A stretch of DNA of 64,000 nt, taken from positions 112,663 to 176,662 of the forward strand of contig NZ_KB903620.1 in the NCBI RefSeq assembly GCF_000379725.1, read 5' to 3'. Made by a program: the position numbers and the translations under genes. Within the stretch, counting starts at the first letter, position 1; each line of letters starts with the position of its first letter. The DNA is from Cytophaga aurantiaca DSM 3654. GTDB taxonomy: Bacteria; Bacteroidota; Bacteroidia; Cytophagales; Cytophagaceae. Below, piece after piece: positions 51,059 to 62,733 of the stretch. Under the pieces are notes generated by a model. It did no database searches. It worked only from the letters and a program-made list of their open reading frames with translations, and had not been told where the DNA came from.

Positions 51059-52102
51059 TTACTTATAACTAAAAAACTCACTCTCCCCCCTATAAAACAC
51101 ACCGCTATTCGTTGTTACAAAATATTTGTGATCAAAATAGGTAACAGAATTTATCACAGATGTTTCTAAGCCATCATTAATAAGTTCGACATAATCTATT
51201 CCATTATTTTTTATTTGAATATGGAAGAGTTGTCCATTATAGCTGCCTATAATTTTACCATTTGTTTGGTACGGTTTTATAACTGATCGTTCAAATGAAC
51301 TGTTAAATTTAGGTGTCCAAGTTTCTCCTTTGTCGGGAGAAAAATAAATGTAATTGTCAGACACTGCATACACACTATCTCCTTTAGAAAAAAACTGCCT
51401 AGGGAATGATGTGAATGTATACTTCTGCGAATAAGATCCATCAGACAAAATTTTATATATGCCATTCGCATACGAAATTAAAAAACAATCATCATACCCA
51501 AACATGATTGGTCTTGAAGTAATGTAAGGAGAAGGGATATCTATTTTTTTTGTAAAAAAAGTGTCAATTTCCATTCCAGAAAAACTCTCCTTAACAGAAA
51601 CGAATAACATCCGTGTTTTGAGATCTTTCTTTTGATAAAACGTTAATAAATCATCGTTTTCATTTATAGCACCGGATGCCATTGGGCTATTCGTATATTT
51701 ATAATGATTTAATCCTCCAAAAGCAGTATCGGTATATTTGGGCAATAAAAAGTAATCTAACGAATGATATATTAAGTTGTTTAAACAAATCATACCCTCA
51801 TCAGTAACGCCCATTGCATAGTTTTCCCCTATAGGATATTGTCTGTCTGGATACAGATCAGACTGCACGCCAGAGAATAAATTATTACTTGTTTCTCCTA
51901 TCCCTATTTGACTGTAATCTTTACCCATAATAAACAGGTAGTCGCCAGAAACAGCTGAGTTTGTAGTGATCTTTTCATCAAAATCATATCCGCCAACTTT
52001 TTTCCAGGCGTGTTGTTTTTCTACTTCAATGATTTTTTCTTTTTTACATGAAAAAAATCCGATGGATAAAAATGCTGTCAATAAAAATAATCTACTATTC
52101 AT
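51059..52102 (-). CDS. Lipoprotein with beta-propeller-like repeats
   Basis: A 347-aa putative lipoprotein (MNSRLFLLTAFLSIGFFSCKK, lipobox Cys at residue 19). The mature part has an Asp-box YFSPDKGETWTP (about residue 255), as in sialidase/photosystem-assembly-like propellers, and other weak repeats. No catalytic residues can be assigned. It is the first gene beyond the defence island, and has its own leader. The AT-rich coding region resembles the island. Confidence 0.65.
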   Translation of the reverse strand: MNSRLFLLTAFLSIGFFSCKKEKIIEVEKQHAWKKVGGYDFDEKITTNSAVSGDYLFIMGKDYSQIGIGETSNNLFSGVQSDLYPDRQYPIGENYAMGVTDEGMICLNNLIYHSLDYFLLPKYTDTAFGGLNHYKYTNSPMASGAINENDDLLTFYQKKDLKTRMLFVSVKESFSGMEIDTFFTKKIDIPSPYITSRPIMFGYDDCFLISYANGIYKILSDGSYSQKYTFTSFPRQFFSKGDSVYAVSDNYIYFSPDKGETWTPKFNSSFERSVIKPYQTNGKIIGSYNGQLFHIQIKNNGIDYVELINDGLETSVINSVTYFDHKYFVTTNSGVFYRGESEFFSYK

Positions 52103-52284
52103 AAGCTAATCGATAAGTTTCAAAAATGAATCTAATAAATTATTTTATTAGTTGTTTCAATTGAACGAATAAAATCCGTTTTTATCATCCTCACAAATCT
52201 GCCGCCATTAAAGGCGTACAGAAAACATTCTATTGTCTGTATATTTTTATTTTTTAAATTGAATAAATCCTACTCCAGACTGAC

Positions 52285-52318
52285 AAAAAAAATGCCCCGA
52301 ATTTCTTCGGGGCATTTT
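52285..52318 (-). terminator. Terminator of the gltB-gltD operon
   Basis: AAAATGCCCCGAA at 52289-52301 pairs with its complement at 52306-52318, a 13-bp stem with a 4-nt loop, and an eight-T run on the minus strand. It lies 26 nt behind the gltD stop. Confidence 0.88.
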
Positions 52319-52344
52319 CAGTATATACAATTTTAACTTTTTGC

Positions 52345-53847
52345 TTACGCATAAACCGTATCCAGCATGCCGTGGTCTTTCGCTTCAAGGCTTGTAGCAC
52401 CCATTAAGAAAAGATCTACGTTGCGTGCAGCTTCACGACCTTCAGAGATTGCCCAAACTACCAATGACTGGCCTCTGCGCATATCACCTGCTGTGAATAC
52501 TTTATCTACGTTTGTTTGATACTTGCCATTTGCTTTGATGTTGCCGCGCTCGTCGTATTCTACACCCAATTCATTCAGCATGCCTGCATGTTGTGGATGT
52601 AAGAAGCCCATCGCTAACAATGTCAACTCACATGGAATCACACGTTCCGTACCCGGTAATTCCTGGTACTTCGGAAGCTTGCTGTCCGGTGCAGTTACCC
52701 AGCCCATCTCAGCAATTTTTAAACCTGTTAAGTTTCCTTCTGCATCACCGATGAATTCTTTTGTAGTAATAGACCACAAACGATCGCAGCCTTCTTCATG
52801 CGAAGTAGACGTACGCAAGATCATCGGCCAGTTTGGCCAAGGTGTTGTTTCGTTTTTATCACTTGGTGGTTTTGGCATCAATTCAAATTGCAATACACTT
52901 TTCGCACCGTGACGGTTTGAAGTACCTACGCAATCCGAACCTGTATCACCACCACCGATTACTACTACATTTTTAGCAGTAGCTAATAAGTCGCCGTTTT
53001 TATACGCTTCACCTGTATGATCAATTTCAGTTTTGATGTTGGCGTTGCGTTTGTTTTGCTGACTCAAAAATTCCATCGCGAAATGTACACCCTTGAATTG
53101 TCTTCCCGGGATCGGCAAGTCACGACCAACTGTTGAACCACCGCTTAATACAACTGCATCAAAATCTTTAACGATATCTTTTGCTTTGATATTAACGCCA
53201 ACGTTCGCATTTGTTTTGAAGATAATTCCTTCTTCTTCCATCAATTTAATACGACGGTCGATTACCCATTTCTCCAATTTGAAATCCGGAATACCGTAAC
53301 GCAATAAACCACCTACCTGATCAGCACGTTCGAATACCGTTACTGTGTGACCGGCGCTGTTCAATTGAGCAGCAGCAGCCAAACCAGCAGGACCAGAACC
53401 TACAACCGCAACTGTTTTACCAGTACGTTTCTTCGGAGGGTTTGCTTTTAAGATACCTTTTTCAAATGCAGTTTCAACAATGCTCTTCTCGATGTTCTCG
53501 ATCGTTACAGGCGGTTTGTTGATTCCAAGTACACAAGATGCTTCACATGGTGCAGGACAAATTCTTCCTGTAAACTCAGGGAAATTGTTTGTAGAGAATA
53601 AGATCTCTGCAGCTTCTTCCCAATCGTTTCTGTATACCGCATCGTTGAATTCAGGTATGATGTTACCCAGCGGACAACCGCTGTGACAGAACGGTACACC
53701 GCAGTTCATGCAGCGTGCAGCCTGATTTTTTATTTGCGTTGCAGAGAAATCTAAATAGAGTTCTTTGTAGTCTGTAAGACGTGCTTTTGGATCTCTTTTT
53801 CCTGGCAATTCTCTAGCGAATTCCATGAACCCGGTTGGTTTACCCAT
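52345..53847 (-). CDS. gltD: Glutamate synthase small subunit
   Basis: A 500-aa NADPH-dependent flavoprotein subunit of glutamate synthase. The N-terminal cluster-binding region has [20 protein letters not shown] and [12 protein letters not shown] for two 4Fe-4S clusters. FAD and NADPH motifs are [15 protein letters not shown] and [15 protein letters not shown]. It passes electrons to GltB. The start overlaps the end of gltB by 8 nt. Confidence 0.96.
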   Translation of the reverse strand: MGKPTGFMEFARELPGKRDPKARLTDYKELYLDFSATQIKNQAARCMNCGVPFCHSGCPLGNIIPEFNDAVYRNDWEEAAEILFSTNNFPEFTGRICPAPCEASCVLGINKPPVTIENIEKSIVETAFEKGILKANPPKKRTGKTVAVVGSGPAGLAAAAQLNSAGHTVTVFERADQVGGLLRYGIPDFKLEKWVIDRRIKLMEEEGIIFKTNANVGVNIKAKDIVKDFDAVVLSGGSTVGRDLPIPGRQFKGVHFAMEFLSQQNKRNANIKTEIDHTGEAYKNGDLLATAKNVVVIGGGDTGSDCVGTSNRHGAKSVLQFELMPKPPSDKNETTPWPNWPMILRTSTSHEEGCDRLWSITTKEFIGDAEGNLTGLKIAEMGWVTAPDSKLPKYQELPGTERVIPCELTLLAMGFLHPQHAGMLNELGVEYDERGNIKANGKYQTNVDKVFTAGDMRRGQSLVVWAISEGREAARNVDLFLMGATSLEAKDHGMLDTVYA

Positions 53848-56800
53848 TGATTACGGCCTCCTTATTTCCTTGACTTTTTCTTTTTAACAAAACTGCTTTG
53901 TAATCTGAAGGCATTACTTTAACGAAATCCTTCACTGCATTATCCCAATTGCTAAGGATAGACTGCGCTACATCGCTACCTGTATATTTCAAATGGTTTT
54001 CGATCATTGTTTTCAACGCCTGGTTGTCTTCTGCATCCAGCACATCAAACTCGATCATCTCCATGTTGCAACGTGCCGGGAATGTTCTTGCTTTGTCATA
54101 CACATAAGCAACACCACCACTCATACCTGCTGCGAAGTTACGGCCTGTTTCTCCTAAGATCACAGCCATACCACCTGTCATGTATTCACAACCGTGATCA
54201 CCGACACCTTCAACAACTGCTTTCGCTCCTGAGTTACGTACACAGAAACGTTCACCAGCTTGTCCGCGGATGTATGACTCACCATTTGTAGCGCCATAGA
54301 ATGCTACGTTACCAACGATGATGTTTTCACTTGGTTTGAACTTTGCTTGTTTCGAAGGATACAAGATCAAACGACCACCGGATAAACCTTTACCCCAATA
54401 ATCATTCGCTTCACCTTCTAATTCAAACTGTATACCTGGTGCTAAGAAACCACCAAAACTTTGTCCTGCAGAACCATTGAATTTATATTGAATCGTTGCA
54501 TCCGGTAAGCCTTGTCCTTTGTGTCTTGTAGACACTTCATAAGACAACATCGTACCCGCAGAACGATCAATGTTTTCAATTTTATATTCGCCTTTAACAG
54601 GAGTTTTATTTTCTAAAGCAGCTTTTGCATCGCGTACAAGCGTGATATCAAGGATGGCATCCATGCCGTGATCCTGTTCTTCCGTTTTGTATAATCCAAC
54701 TTCCGGACCAGCTTCTTCTTTGTATAAGATTTTGCTTAAGTCAAGATCTTTGAATTTCCAGTGATTGATGTCCGTACGTTTTTCTAAGTTCTGAACCTGA
54801 CCAACCATTTCGTCAACTGTTTTGTAACCAAGCTCAGCCATGATCTCTCTCATTTCTTCTGCAAGGAACGTAAACATGTTCACTACGTGTTCAGGCTCAC
54901 CGCTGAATAATGCACGAAGCTCTTTATTCTGTGTAGCAACACCTACCGGGCATGTATTCAAGTGACACTTACGCATCATGATACAACCTACAGAAACAAG
55001 CGCTGCAGTTGCAACACCAAATTCTTCAGCACCTAATAAAGCTGCTACTACTAAATCTTTACCGGTACGGATCTGTCCATCGGACTGAACCGTGATACGA
55101 CTTCTTAATTTATTTTTAACCAATGTCTGATGCGCTTCAGCTAAACCAAGTTCCCAAGGTAAACCTGCGTGACGAATAGAACTGATCGGAGAAGCTCCTG
55201 TTCCACCATCGTAACCAGCGATCAATACTAAATCCGCGTGTGCTTTACTAACACCTGCTGCAATTGTACCAACACCTGCTTCAGACACTAACTTAACACT
55301 TACACGTGCTTTCGGATTTGAGTTTTTCAAATCGAAAATCAATTGTGCTAAATCTTCAATCGAATAAATATCGTGATGCGGAGGAGGAGAAATCAAACCT
55401 ACACCCGGCGTAGAGTGACGTACACGACCGATCCAGTCATCCACTTTGTGGCCTGGTAACTGTCCACCTTCACCTGGCTTTGCGCCTTGTGCCATTTTGA
55501 TCTGCAACTCATCGGCATTTGCCAAGTAGTAACTTGTAACACCAAAACGACCTGAAGCTACCTGCTTAATTGCAGAACGCTCCCAATCGCCGTTTGGCTT
55601 GCGATCAAAACGAATTTCATCTTCACCACCTTCACCTGAATTTGATTTACCACCGATGCGGTTCATCGCAATTGCAAGTGTAGAGTGCGCTTCGTGAGAA
55701 ATAGAACCGAATGACATTGCACCTGTAGCAAAACGTTTGTAGATGTTTGCTGCCGGCTCTACTTCATCGATCGATATAGATTCTCTTGTTTGTTTAAATT
55801 TCAATAAACCACGTAATGTGATTGCTTTCACACTCTGATCATCGATCAGGTTTGAATATTTCTTGAATACCTGATAATCCCCTTTGCGACACGCTTGTTG
55901 TAACAAGTGGATCGTTTGCGGATTGAACAAGTGGAATTCACCACGACGTTTCCATTGGTAGATACCACCCACTTCCAATTTCGGACGCGGTACAGGTACT
56001 TTCGGATATGCTTGTGCGTGTTTGATCAACGCTTCTTTTGCGATGCCATCTAAGGATAAACCACCGATTCTTGAAACGGTATTTGTAAAGTATTTCTCAA
56101 TAACTTCTGTGCTGATACCCAATGCTTCGAAGATCTGAGCGCCTTGGTAAGACTGAAGTGTAGAGATTCCCATTTTAGAGAATACTTTCAACAACCCATT
56201 GTCAACAGCTTTGATGTAATTGTAGATCAACTTCTCTTCAGCCAACTCCGTTTGAAGTTCGCCGCTGCGTTTCATTCCAATTACAGTTTCAAATGCTAAG
56301 TACGGGTTAATTGCAGAAGCACCGTAACCGATCAATGTTGCAAAGTGATGTACTTCCCATGCATCTCCGCACTCTACCACGATACCAACTTTACCACGCT
56401 GACCTTCACGAATTAAGTGATGGTGTACAGCAGCAGTTGCTAATAACGAAGGAATTGGTGTGTGACCGCTATCAACTTTACGATCCGTTAATAATATAAT
56501 AGAGTAGCCATCATTCACAGCATCTGAAGCATACTTACAGATGCGAGTCAATGCTTTTTCTAAGCTGCCCGGCATTTCGTCTGCTTTGAAAGTTATTTCC
56601 AACGCTTTTGTCTGGAAATGTTTATCATCGATCTGACGAAGTTTTTCTAAATCGTTGTTTGTTAAAACCGGCTGGTGTAACTCAACCATACGACAGTGGT
56701 ATGGAGATTCATCCAATAAGTTTAACGAACCACCTACATACGATACAAGCGACATAACCATACGCTCACGGATCGGATCAATTGGCGGGTTTGTTACCTG

Positions 56801-58378
56801 CGCAAACAATTGTTTGAAGTAGGCAGACAAGTGCATCGCCTGATCAGACAAGATTGCAAGCGGAGCATCTATACCCATTGAACCAAGCGGCTCGTAGGCT
56901 GTTGTTGCAATTTCACCGATGATCACACGTAAATCTTCAGACGAATAACCAAACACTTGTTGTTTTTTCAACAAGGCTGCAGCATCCGGCTGATTGTATA
57001 TGATTTGTGGTTCAGGCTGCTCACTTAATTTGATTTTGTTTTTTAACCACTCACCGTAAGGTTTGCGTGTACAAATATCATTTTTAAGTTCTTCATCACT
57101 GATGATACGTCCTTGCTCTAAATCAGCAACGAACATTTTACCAGGCTGTAAACGACCTTTTGTAACTACTTTAGAAGGATCTACATCGATAACACCAACT
57201 TCAGATGCCATGATCACCGTATCATCATCTAATAAGCACCAACGTGAAGGGCGAAGACCGTTACGATCCAATGTAGCACCTACAATTTTACCATTCGTGA
57301 ATGAGATCGAAGCCGGACCATCCCAAGGCTCCATCATTGCAGCGTGGTATTCGTAGAACGCATGTTTTACTTCAGACATAGACTCGTTGCCGTCCCATGC
57401 TTCAGGTACAAGCATCATCATTACGTGTGGTAAATAACGACCGCTTAATACAAGTAATTCAATTACGTTATCTAAGTGTGCTGAATCTGAGTTGCCCGGA
57501 TCACAGATCGGCAACAGCATTTCAATTTCTTCTTTTGTAAATACAGTAGAAGTTAATAATGCTTCCTGTGCACGAATCCAGTTTACGTTACCTTTTACCG
57601 TGTTGATCTCACCATTGTGTGCGATGTAACGGAAAGGCTGCGCCAACTTAAATGACGGGAATGTATTGGTAGAGAAACGTGAGTGAACAACTGCTAATGC
57701 TGAAACCATTTCAGGTCTTTGCAGATCCAGGTAAAACTGTTTTACCTGAGCAGTCATCAACTGACCTTTATATATGATTGTTCTGGAAGAGAATGAAGCG
57801 AAATAAAAACGCTGATTCACTACCTCGTTATTTAATGTTTCTTTAACAATACGTGTAGCATAGTTACGAAGCACATATAACTTTCTTTCGAATGTTTCTA
57901 CATCTTTAACACTATCCGGACGCTTAACAAAGAATTGCTCAACGGAAGGTTCAACAGCAATTGCGCTGTCGCCCATCATTGAACCGTCTGTAGGAACAAG
58001 TCTATAGCCTAAAACCGCTAAGCCAAGCTTTTCTGCCTGACGGCTCAAGATCTTCTTGCACTCTTCCTTCAGCTTCTCATCCTTGGGTAAGAATAACATA
58101 CCGACACCATACTCGCCAAAGGCTGGCAACTTAATGCCACTCTTGACACATTCATCCACGAAAAATTCGTGGGGAACCTGAAGAAGGATACCAGCACCAT
58201 CGCCGGTATTAGTCTCGCAACCGCAAGCACCACGGTGTTCCATACGCTCAAGCATATGTAGGGCATTTGCAACTGTTTCATGAGATTTTCTGCCTTTCAG
58301 GTTGGCTACGAAACCAATTCCGCATGAATCATGCTCGAAACTAGAATCGTACAGGCCGGTTTGATTGTTCTCTCTCAT
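53840..58378 (-). CDS. gltB: Glutamate synthase large subunit
   Basis: A 1512-aa enzyme that makes two glutamates from glutamine and 2-oxoglutarate. Cys19 in [13 protein letters not shown] is the amidotransferase nucleophile after removal of the short propeptide. The FMN-binding synthase domain includes [13 protein letters not shown] and [15 protein letters not shown]; the 3Fe-4S ligands are in [15 protein letters not shown]. The C-terminal GXGXG repeat domain ([21 protein letters not shown]) is complete. It leads the operon. Confidence 0.97.
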   Translation of the reverse strand: MRENNQTGLYDSSFEHDSCGIGFVANLKGRKSHETVANALHMLERMEHRGACGCETNTGDGAGILLQVPHEFFVDECVKSGIKLPAFGEYGVGMLFLPKDEKLKEECKKILSRQAEKLGLAVLGYRLVPTDGSMMGDSAIAVEPSVEQFFVKRPDSVKDVETFERKLYVLRNYATRIVKETLNNEVVNQRFYFASFSSRTIIYKGQLMTAQVKQFYLDLQRPEMVSALAVVHSRFSTNTFPSFKLAQPFRYIAHNGEINTVKGNVNWIRAQEALLTSTVFTKEEIEMLLPICDPGNSDSAHLDNVIELLVLSGRYLPHVMMMLVPEAWDGNESMSEVKHAFYEYHAAMMEPWDGPASISFTNGKIVGATLDRNGLRPSRWCLLDDDTVIMASEVGVIDVDPSKVVTKGRLQPGKMFVADLEQGRIISDEELKNDICTRKPYGEWLKNKIKLSEQPEPQIIYNQPDAAALLKKQQVFGYSSEDLRVIIGEIATTAYEPLGSMGIDAPLAILSDQAMHLSAYFKQLFAQVTNPPIDPIRERMVMSLVSYVGGSLNLLDESPYHCRMVELHQPVLTNNDLEKLRQIDDKHFQTKALEITFKADEMPGSLEKALTRICKYASDAVNDGYSIILLTDRKVDSGHTPIPSLLATAAVHHHLIREGQRGKVGIVVECGDAWEVHHFATLIGYGASAINPYLAFETVIGMKRSGELQTELAEEKLIYNYIKAVDNGLLKVFSKMGISTLQSYQGAQIFEALGISTEVIEKYFTNTVSRIGGLSLDGIAKEALIKHAQAYPKVPVPRPKLEVGGIYQWKRRGEFHLFNPQTIHLLQQACRKGDYQVFKKYSNLIDDQSVKAITLRGLLKFKQTRESISIDEVEPAANIYKRFATGAMSFGSISHEAHSTLAIAMNRIGGKSNSGEGGEDEIRFDRKPNGDWERSAIKQVASGRFGVTSYYLANADELQIKMAQGAKPGEGGQLPGHKVDDWIGRVRHSTPGVGLISPPPHHDIYSIEDLAQLIFDLKNSNPKARVSVKLVSEAGVGTIAAGVSKAHADLVLIAGYDGGTGASPISSIRHAGLPWELGLAEAHQTLVKNKLRSRITVQSDGQIRTGKDLVVAALLGAEEFGVATAALVSVGCIMMRKCHLNTCPVGVATQNKELRALFSGEPEHVVNMFTFLAEEMREIMAELGYKTVDEMVGQVQNLEKRTDINHWKFKDLDLSKILYKEEAGPEVGLYKTEEQDHGMDAILDITLVRDAKAALENKTPVKGEYKIENIDRSAGTMLSYEVSTRHKGQGLPDATIQYKFNGSAGQSFGGFLAPGIQFELEGEANDYWGKGLSGGRLILYPSKQAKFKPSENIIVGNVAFYGATNGESYIRGQAGERFCVRNSGAKAVVEGVGDHGCEYMTGGMAVILGETGRNFAAGMSGGVAYVYDKARTFPARCNMEMIEFDVLDAEDNQALKTMIENHLKYTGSDVAQSILSNWDNAVKDFVKVMPSDYKAVLLKRKSQGNKEAVING

Positions 58379-58787
58379 CTACGCTATTGTTATATTATTA
58401 TTAGAACAGATACTATGTTGTTATTGCTTTAAAGACCCTAAACAAATTTTTTTGAAATTCTGTTCTTCCAACATTTGTATTGACTTATCGCCTTTTTACA
58501 AAATCTTCAGTTTTTATTCAGAATCGGGGTTTTTCTAAAACTTCAACCTAATTATTCTTGGAATAGTACCAGAATACATTGTTTTAGTAGGTTTAAAGCG
58601 GAAATCGACTTGTAATTTACATATTATTTGCGAAAAAATAAACTTATGAAACCTAAAATAGTTTGAAAATCGGCTCCATGTAATGTTCTTTTTAATTTCA
58701 GTAATTTTTTTGACTGAAAAACGGCTTTTTAATGCGTTTTCCACTCATTACCTGTTAAATTTAGATTCAATCTAAATTTTATCAGAG
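58379..58787. other. 409-nt divergent promoter gap between gltB and the CHAT-TPR gene
   Basis: AT-rich DNA that must hold promoters of both genes. I found no clear TAnnTTTG box. A 69-codon minus-strand open frame inside has no family resemblance and is not called. The only marked structure is the inverted repeat at 58757. Confidence 0.5.
58757..58779 (+). promoter_or_regulatory. Inverted repeat just before the CHAT-TPR start codon
   Basis: AAATTTAGATT and its exact complement around one C (58757-58779), ending 8 nt before the ATG. It may be an operator or a translation-control hairpin. Same spacing as the fic palindrome. Confidence 0.5.
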
Positions 58788-61601
58788 ATGAACAGGCATT
58801 TTCTACTTTTCTGCTTCCTACTTCCAATTTTAGGATTTTCTCAAATTCCGAAAATTCCGGGATCTATTGGCGGTGTTTCTACATCCAAGATTCTTAATAA
58901 AACAAAAGACTTACTGATTACGCAATTAGATAAAAGTAAAGCCGAATACGACACAACCAGTTTTAATTATGCTATTTCATTAAGCGACAATGCTGGATTA
59001 TATGAAAACGAAGAAAAGTGGCTGCGCAATCAAAAATTATTTTCAGATGTATTGAAGAAAACAGACGGTACAAGTTCAACACCGCTTCAGCAGGCCGAAC
59101 AGGAAAATGAAGTTGGGGAAATGATGTATGCCTCAAATAAATATACCTCTGCCGAAAACGCTTTCCGTGCTTCGAAATTAAAATTCGAAGCGAATGCACT
59201 AACCAGTGAAACAAGTTACAGCAAAGTAATCTCAAACCTTGGCTTGCTCTATCACACAACCGGTCGCTATATAAAAGCAGAAGAATTAGAAAAGCAGGCA
59301 ATCGCACTGCGCAAAGAACAAGCAGGCGAAGGAAGCATAGCTTATGCTGCATCCATCAACAACCTTGGTGTGCTTTATAAAGATATGGGCCGATATACAG
59401 AAGCTGAATCTTTTTTAAATCAAGCCATAAAATTAAATAGTGTAAGCCCGGGCAAACAATCTGCAGCCTATGCCATTACCTTAAACAATCAGGCTATGCT
59501 CTACGAAGAGATGGGACGTTTTCAGCAAGCCGATCAACTTCTTTCTGAAGCGATCAAAATTGCTTCGGAAGTAATGACGGAGAAATCTACGAACTATCAA
59601 CGCTTACTGATTAATCAGGCCCTGCTTTATGAAGGCATGGGACAATACACCAAAGCCGACGAGATTTATAAAAAAGCCATTAGCATCAAAGAAAAGAAGT
59701 TAGGAACGAGCCATCCGGACTATGCCCATTTATTGAATCTTCAGGCAGAGCTGTACATGTTAATGAAGAAGACTACGGAAGTAGAAGCGCTGCTAAAAAA
59801 ATCATCGGACATTTATTTAAAAAAATTCGGAGCGAATCACCCTTCCTATGCAGGAGTGCTGCACAATCTTGGAAATTATTACCGCATTCAAAATCAACAA
59901 ACACCTGCATATACAAATTTAAATAAAGCCTTAACCATTCGTGTTCTTGCTCTGGGCGACAAACATCCGGATGCGCTTCAAACAAAAGAGTCTATTGCTT
60001 TGTTGGATTGGCAAGCAAAAAACTACACAGCTGCTGCGTCGGGCTTTCAGACAGTATTGGATCAGGATATGATCCTGATCAACGAATATTTTTCTGCATT
60101 AAGCGAAGCAGAGAAAGCACGTTTTTGGGATAAGATCCATCCGCACTTTGATCATTACGCATCCTTTGTTGCAGATGCTTATCAATCTATTCCTGAATTA
60201 ACGGGACAATTATATACATACCAGTTGTCAACGAAGGCGCTGTTGTTAAATGCAAGTACGAAAATTCGTCAGCAGATTCTTTCCAGCAGTGATGCCTCTT
60301 TAATACAGGAATATCAGGAGTGGCTGGATTCGAAAGAATATCTTTCACGTCTGTATGGAATGTCAAAATCTGATCTGGCAGAACAAAAGATTAATCTGGA
60401 TTCGATTGAAAATTCAACAAATACAAAAGAGAAAAACCTATCAGCAAAGTCAAGTATCTTCCGATCAGGTTATACAACGAAGACCATCACATGGAAAGAT
60501 GTACAAGCTGTTTTAAGTACAGAAGATGCAGTCGTGGAATTGATTCACATTACAAAATTTAATAAAGAAGTTACGGATACCATTTATTATGGTGCACTTG
60601 TATTGACCAAAGAATCTATCACACCGCAATTTGTCGTTTTAAAAAACGGTAATCAGTTAGAGAAACGCTACCTCGCTTATTATCGAAATTCAATAAAAAG
60701 TAAAACTGCAGATGAATATTCCTATGCTCAATACTGGCAGGAAATTGATAAATCTTTAGGTGCTAAAAAATCCATCTATGTTTCTATGGATGGGATCTAC
60801 AGCCAGATCAATATCAGTACACTGCGCATGAGTGATGGAAGTTATTTATTTGATAAGAAGAATTTTTTATTGGTGTCAAATTCAAAAGACATTATAAAAT
60901 TAAAGTCTGAAACACCAAGTCAGGCTGCTCTGACAGCAACGTTAATAGGGAATCCTTTATTTGGAACATCCGGAAGTGTGGCACCTCTGCCGGGAACAAA
61001 ACTTGAACTCGAAACAATAAAAACAGCCTTAACGGTAAAAGGATATAAAGTAACGAGTTTTGTACAGGCTGAAGCCAGCGAACAAAACATACGGAAAGTT
61101 TCCAATCCTAAAATTCTTCATATCGCTACGCATGGTTTTTTCATAGCAGAAGCAGGGGGCGAAGAAAAAACAATGGGCATTGAAACCGAACGTTCTGCAC
61201 TCAATCCGATGCTGCGTTCAGGTTTGTTAATGTCGAATGCAGAAGCTGCAATGGATGGAACATCTGAATTTGGAATTCTTACCGCCTATGAAGTAATGAA
61301 CCTGAATTTAGACAAGACTGAAATTGCAATTATAAGTGCCTGCGAAACAGGTTTGGGAGACGTTAAGAACGGTGAAGGTGTTTACGGTCTGCAGCGCGCA
61401 TTCCTTGTTGCAGGCGCAGATGCACTGATAATGAGTTTATGGAAAGTGAATGATGAAGCAACTCAAAAATTAATGACAAGCTTCTACAAGAATTATTTAT
61501 TGTTAAACAATAAACAAAAAGCATTCAAGGCAGCGCAGGCCGAACTTAAAGCGTTATACAAGGATCCGTATTATTGGGGTGCTTTTGTATTGATACAATA
61601 A
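58788..61601 (+). CDS. Secreted TPR-CHAT domain protein
   Basis: A 937-aa protein with a signal peptide (MNRHFLLFCFLLPILGFSQ). Residues ~100-420 are about seven tetratricopeptide repeats of the kinesin-light-chain type (SYSKVISNLGLLYHTTGRY, IAYAASINNLGVLYKDMGRY). The C-terminal ~280 residues form a CHAT protease-like domain with the putative dyad His782 (HIATHGFF) and Cys852 (ISACETGLG). CHAT proteases such as TPR-CHAT of type III-E CRISPR cleave proteins, but no CRISPR is near here. A periplasmic or surface role is inferred. The long linker ~430-640 is helical. Confidence 0.88.
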   Translation: MNRHFLLFCFLLPILGFSQIPKIPGSIGGVSTSKILNKTKDLLITQLDKSKAEYDTTSFNYAISLSDNAGLYENEEKWLRNQKLFSDVLKKTDGTSSTPLQQAEQENEVGEMMYASNKYTSAENAFRASKLKFEANALTSETSYSKVISNLGLLYHTTGRYIKAEELEKQAIALRKEQAGEGSIAYAASINNLGVLYKDMGRYTEAESFLNQAIKLNSVSPGKQSAAYAITLNNQAMLYEEMGRFQQADQLLSEAIKIASEVMTEKSTNYQRLLINQALLYEGMGQYTKADEIYKKAISIKEKKLGTSHPDYAHLLNLQAELYMLMKKTTEVEALLKKSSDIYLKKFGANHPSYAGVLHNLGNYYRIQNQQTPAYTNLNKALTIRVLALGDKHPDALQTKESIALLDWQAKNYTAAASGFQTVLDQDMILINEYFSALSEAEKARFWDKIHPHFDHYASFVADAYQSIPELTGQLYTYQLSTKALLLNASTKIRQQILSSSDASLIQEYQEWLDSKEYLSRLYGMSKSDLAEQKINLDSIENSTNTKEKNLSAKSSIFRSGYTTKTITWKDVQAVLSTEDAVVELIHITKFNKEVTDTIYYGALVLTKESITPQFVVLKNGNQLEKRYLAYYRNSIKSKTADEYSYAQYWQEIDKSLGAKKSIYVSMDGIYSQINISTLRMSDGSYLFDKKNFLLVSNSKDIIKLKSETPSQAALTATLIGNPLFGTSGSVAPLPGTKLELETIKTALTVKGYKVTSFVQAEASEQNIRKVSNPKILHIATHGFFIAEAGGEEKTMGIETERSALNPMLRSGLLMSNAEAAMDGTSEFGILTAYEVMNLNLDKTEIAIISACETGLGDVKNGEGVYGLQRAFLVAGADALIMSLWKVNDEATQKLMTSFYKNYLLLNNKQKAFKAAQAELKALYKDPYYWGAFVLIQ

Positions 61602-61605
61602 AAAA

Positions 61606-61644
61606 GCGCCCTTCTCCTGAAGGAGAAGGGCTGGGGATGAGGTC
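61606..61644. repeat. Widely spread CCCTTCTCCT palindrome with GGGGATGAGG tail
   Basis: GCCCTTCTCCT at 61608-61618, GA, then its complement at 61621-61631, followed by TGGGGATGAGGTC. This style (palindrome plus a tail) is typical of repetitive elements in many Gram-negative genomes. It lies 5 nt after the CHAT gene stop. Confidence 0.65.
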
Positions 61645-61702
61645 TTAGGATGAACTGAATCTATCAGTGCATTTAATTTATTTCTTAATATATATATCAT
61701 GT

Positions 61703-62599
61703 TCAAAAGAAAACATCCTGTCCTTCTTCCAGCTCTTTATTGATGGTCTTAAGAACAACATCAATTTCTTTTGCTTCGTAATCAATCTTATCAAACAAAA
61801 AAAGATAATCTGTTTCTCCATCCAGTTTAGCCAATTGCAAGAGACCCAAAATTCTTGCTAACGGTCCTCTCACGTGATGTGCGTTGGTGTATGCATACTT
61901 AATCAGATATTCGTTTTTCTGTTTTACGTTATTGGTTCGTTGCTCAACAATACTTTCAAGATTTTGATTGATTTCATTTAATTCATTTCTGCTTTCAACC
62001 AATTCATTATTCTGGTGCACCATCAGAACAGTCTGTTCCAATAATTTGATATTTTTTTCTTTTAGTTCTAATGTAATCGAATCATACTTATTTTTTAATG
62101 TACCTGCCGAACAGGTTATGATCAAGTATACCATAAAGTATGCTGTGAAATTTATGATAACCTGGTTTACATTATCATATTTATAAAATGAAATATTCGA
62201 AATATGATATATGGATACAATAAACATGCCTGTATAAATAAAAGCATGTATCCAATTTTTAATTGCGCTCTTTAATAAAATTGAAATTGAAAAGCCAACT
62301 ACCACTAATGCAATCATAGCTGTAGTAATACTTTGAGAATACGCAATGCTAATACCCAGCAATGCTAATGCTGAAAATGAAAGGGGGATAATAAGTGCTA
62401 AAAAATAATAGCCCCATTTGTGTAAAACCATTCCAATGGCAATACTTGTTAAAATACCTATGTCTACTAAACCTCCAAAACCTAAAAAATCATCTGAACT
62501 CATAAACAATAAGTCTACAGCTACAATAAGTAAAACTCCCACAAAAGAAATTCTGAGAATTGTTTTTAAGAAAAAATCTTCGATGCGCTTTTCAGTCAT
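61703..62599 (-). CDS. Membrane histidine kinase-like protein without ATPase domain
   Basis: A 298-aa protein with about six membrane helices (residues ~13-165), a coiled coil (~170-225) and a dimerisation/phosphoacceptor domain: AYTNAHHVRGPLARILGLLQL, where His241 fits the H-x-x-R-x-P pattern. The reading stops after the helical hairpin, with no N/G1/G2 boxes, so there is no HATPase domain. It cannot autophosphorylate by itself and may be a phosphotransfer, decoy or scaffold protein. The downstream bases up to 61600 have no frame that restores the missing part. Confidence 0.8.
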   Translation of the reverse strand: MTEKRIEDFFLKTILRISFVGVLLIVAVDLLFMSSDDFLGFGGLVDIGILTSIAIGMVLHKWGYYFLALIIPLSFSALALLGISIAYSQSITTAMIALVVVGFSISILLKSAIKNWIHAFIYTGMFIVSIYHISNISFYKYDNVNQVIINFTAYFMVYLIITCSAGTLKNKYDSITLELKEKNIKLLEQTVLMVHQNNELVESRNELNEINQNLESIVEQRTNNVKQKNEYLIKYAYTNAHHVRGPLARILGLLQLAKLDGETDYLFLFDKIDYEAKEIDVVLKTINKELEEGQDVFF

Positions 62600-62733
62600 A
62601 ACTATTATCTAATGCAATACAATTTACGAAGAATCAAATAAATACCGTTCATAATCAAATCATAAAAATTTGGTTAAAAATTAGTAATATTATAGAAGGG
62701 AACATCCATGCAAATATATCTACCTTTGAATCT

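Noticed and set aside
50909-51169. 86-codon plus-strand open frame beyond hicA
   Set aside because: Its last 110 bases run antisense into the lipoprotein gene and it has no domain; also overlaps the hicA control region.
58535-58744. 69-codon minus-strand open frame between gltB and the TPR-CHAT gene
   Set aside because: No family resemblance, composition of non-coding AT-rich DNA, and it sits in a divergent promoter gap.
58788-61601. Type III-E CRISPR-linked TPR-CHAT protease
   Set aside because: No CRISPR array or cas gene in the window and a signal peptide sends the protein out of the cytoplasm.
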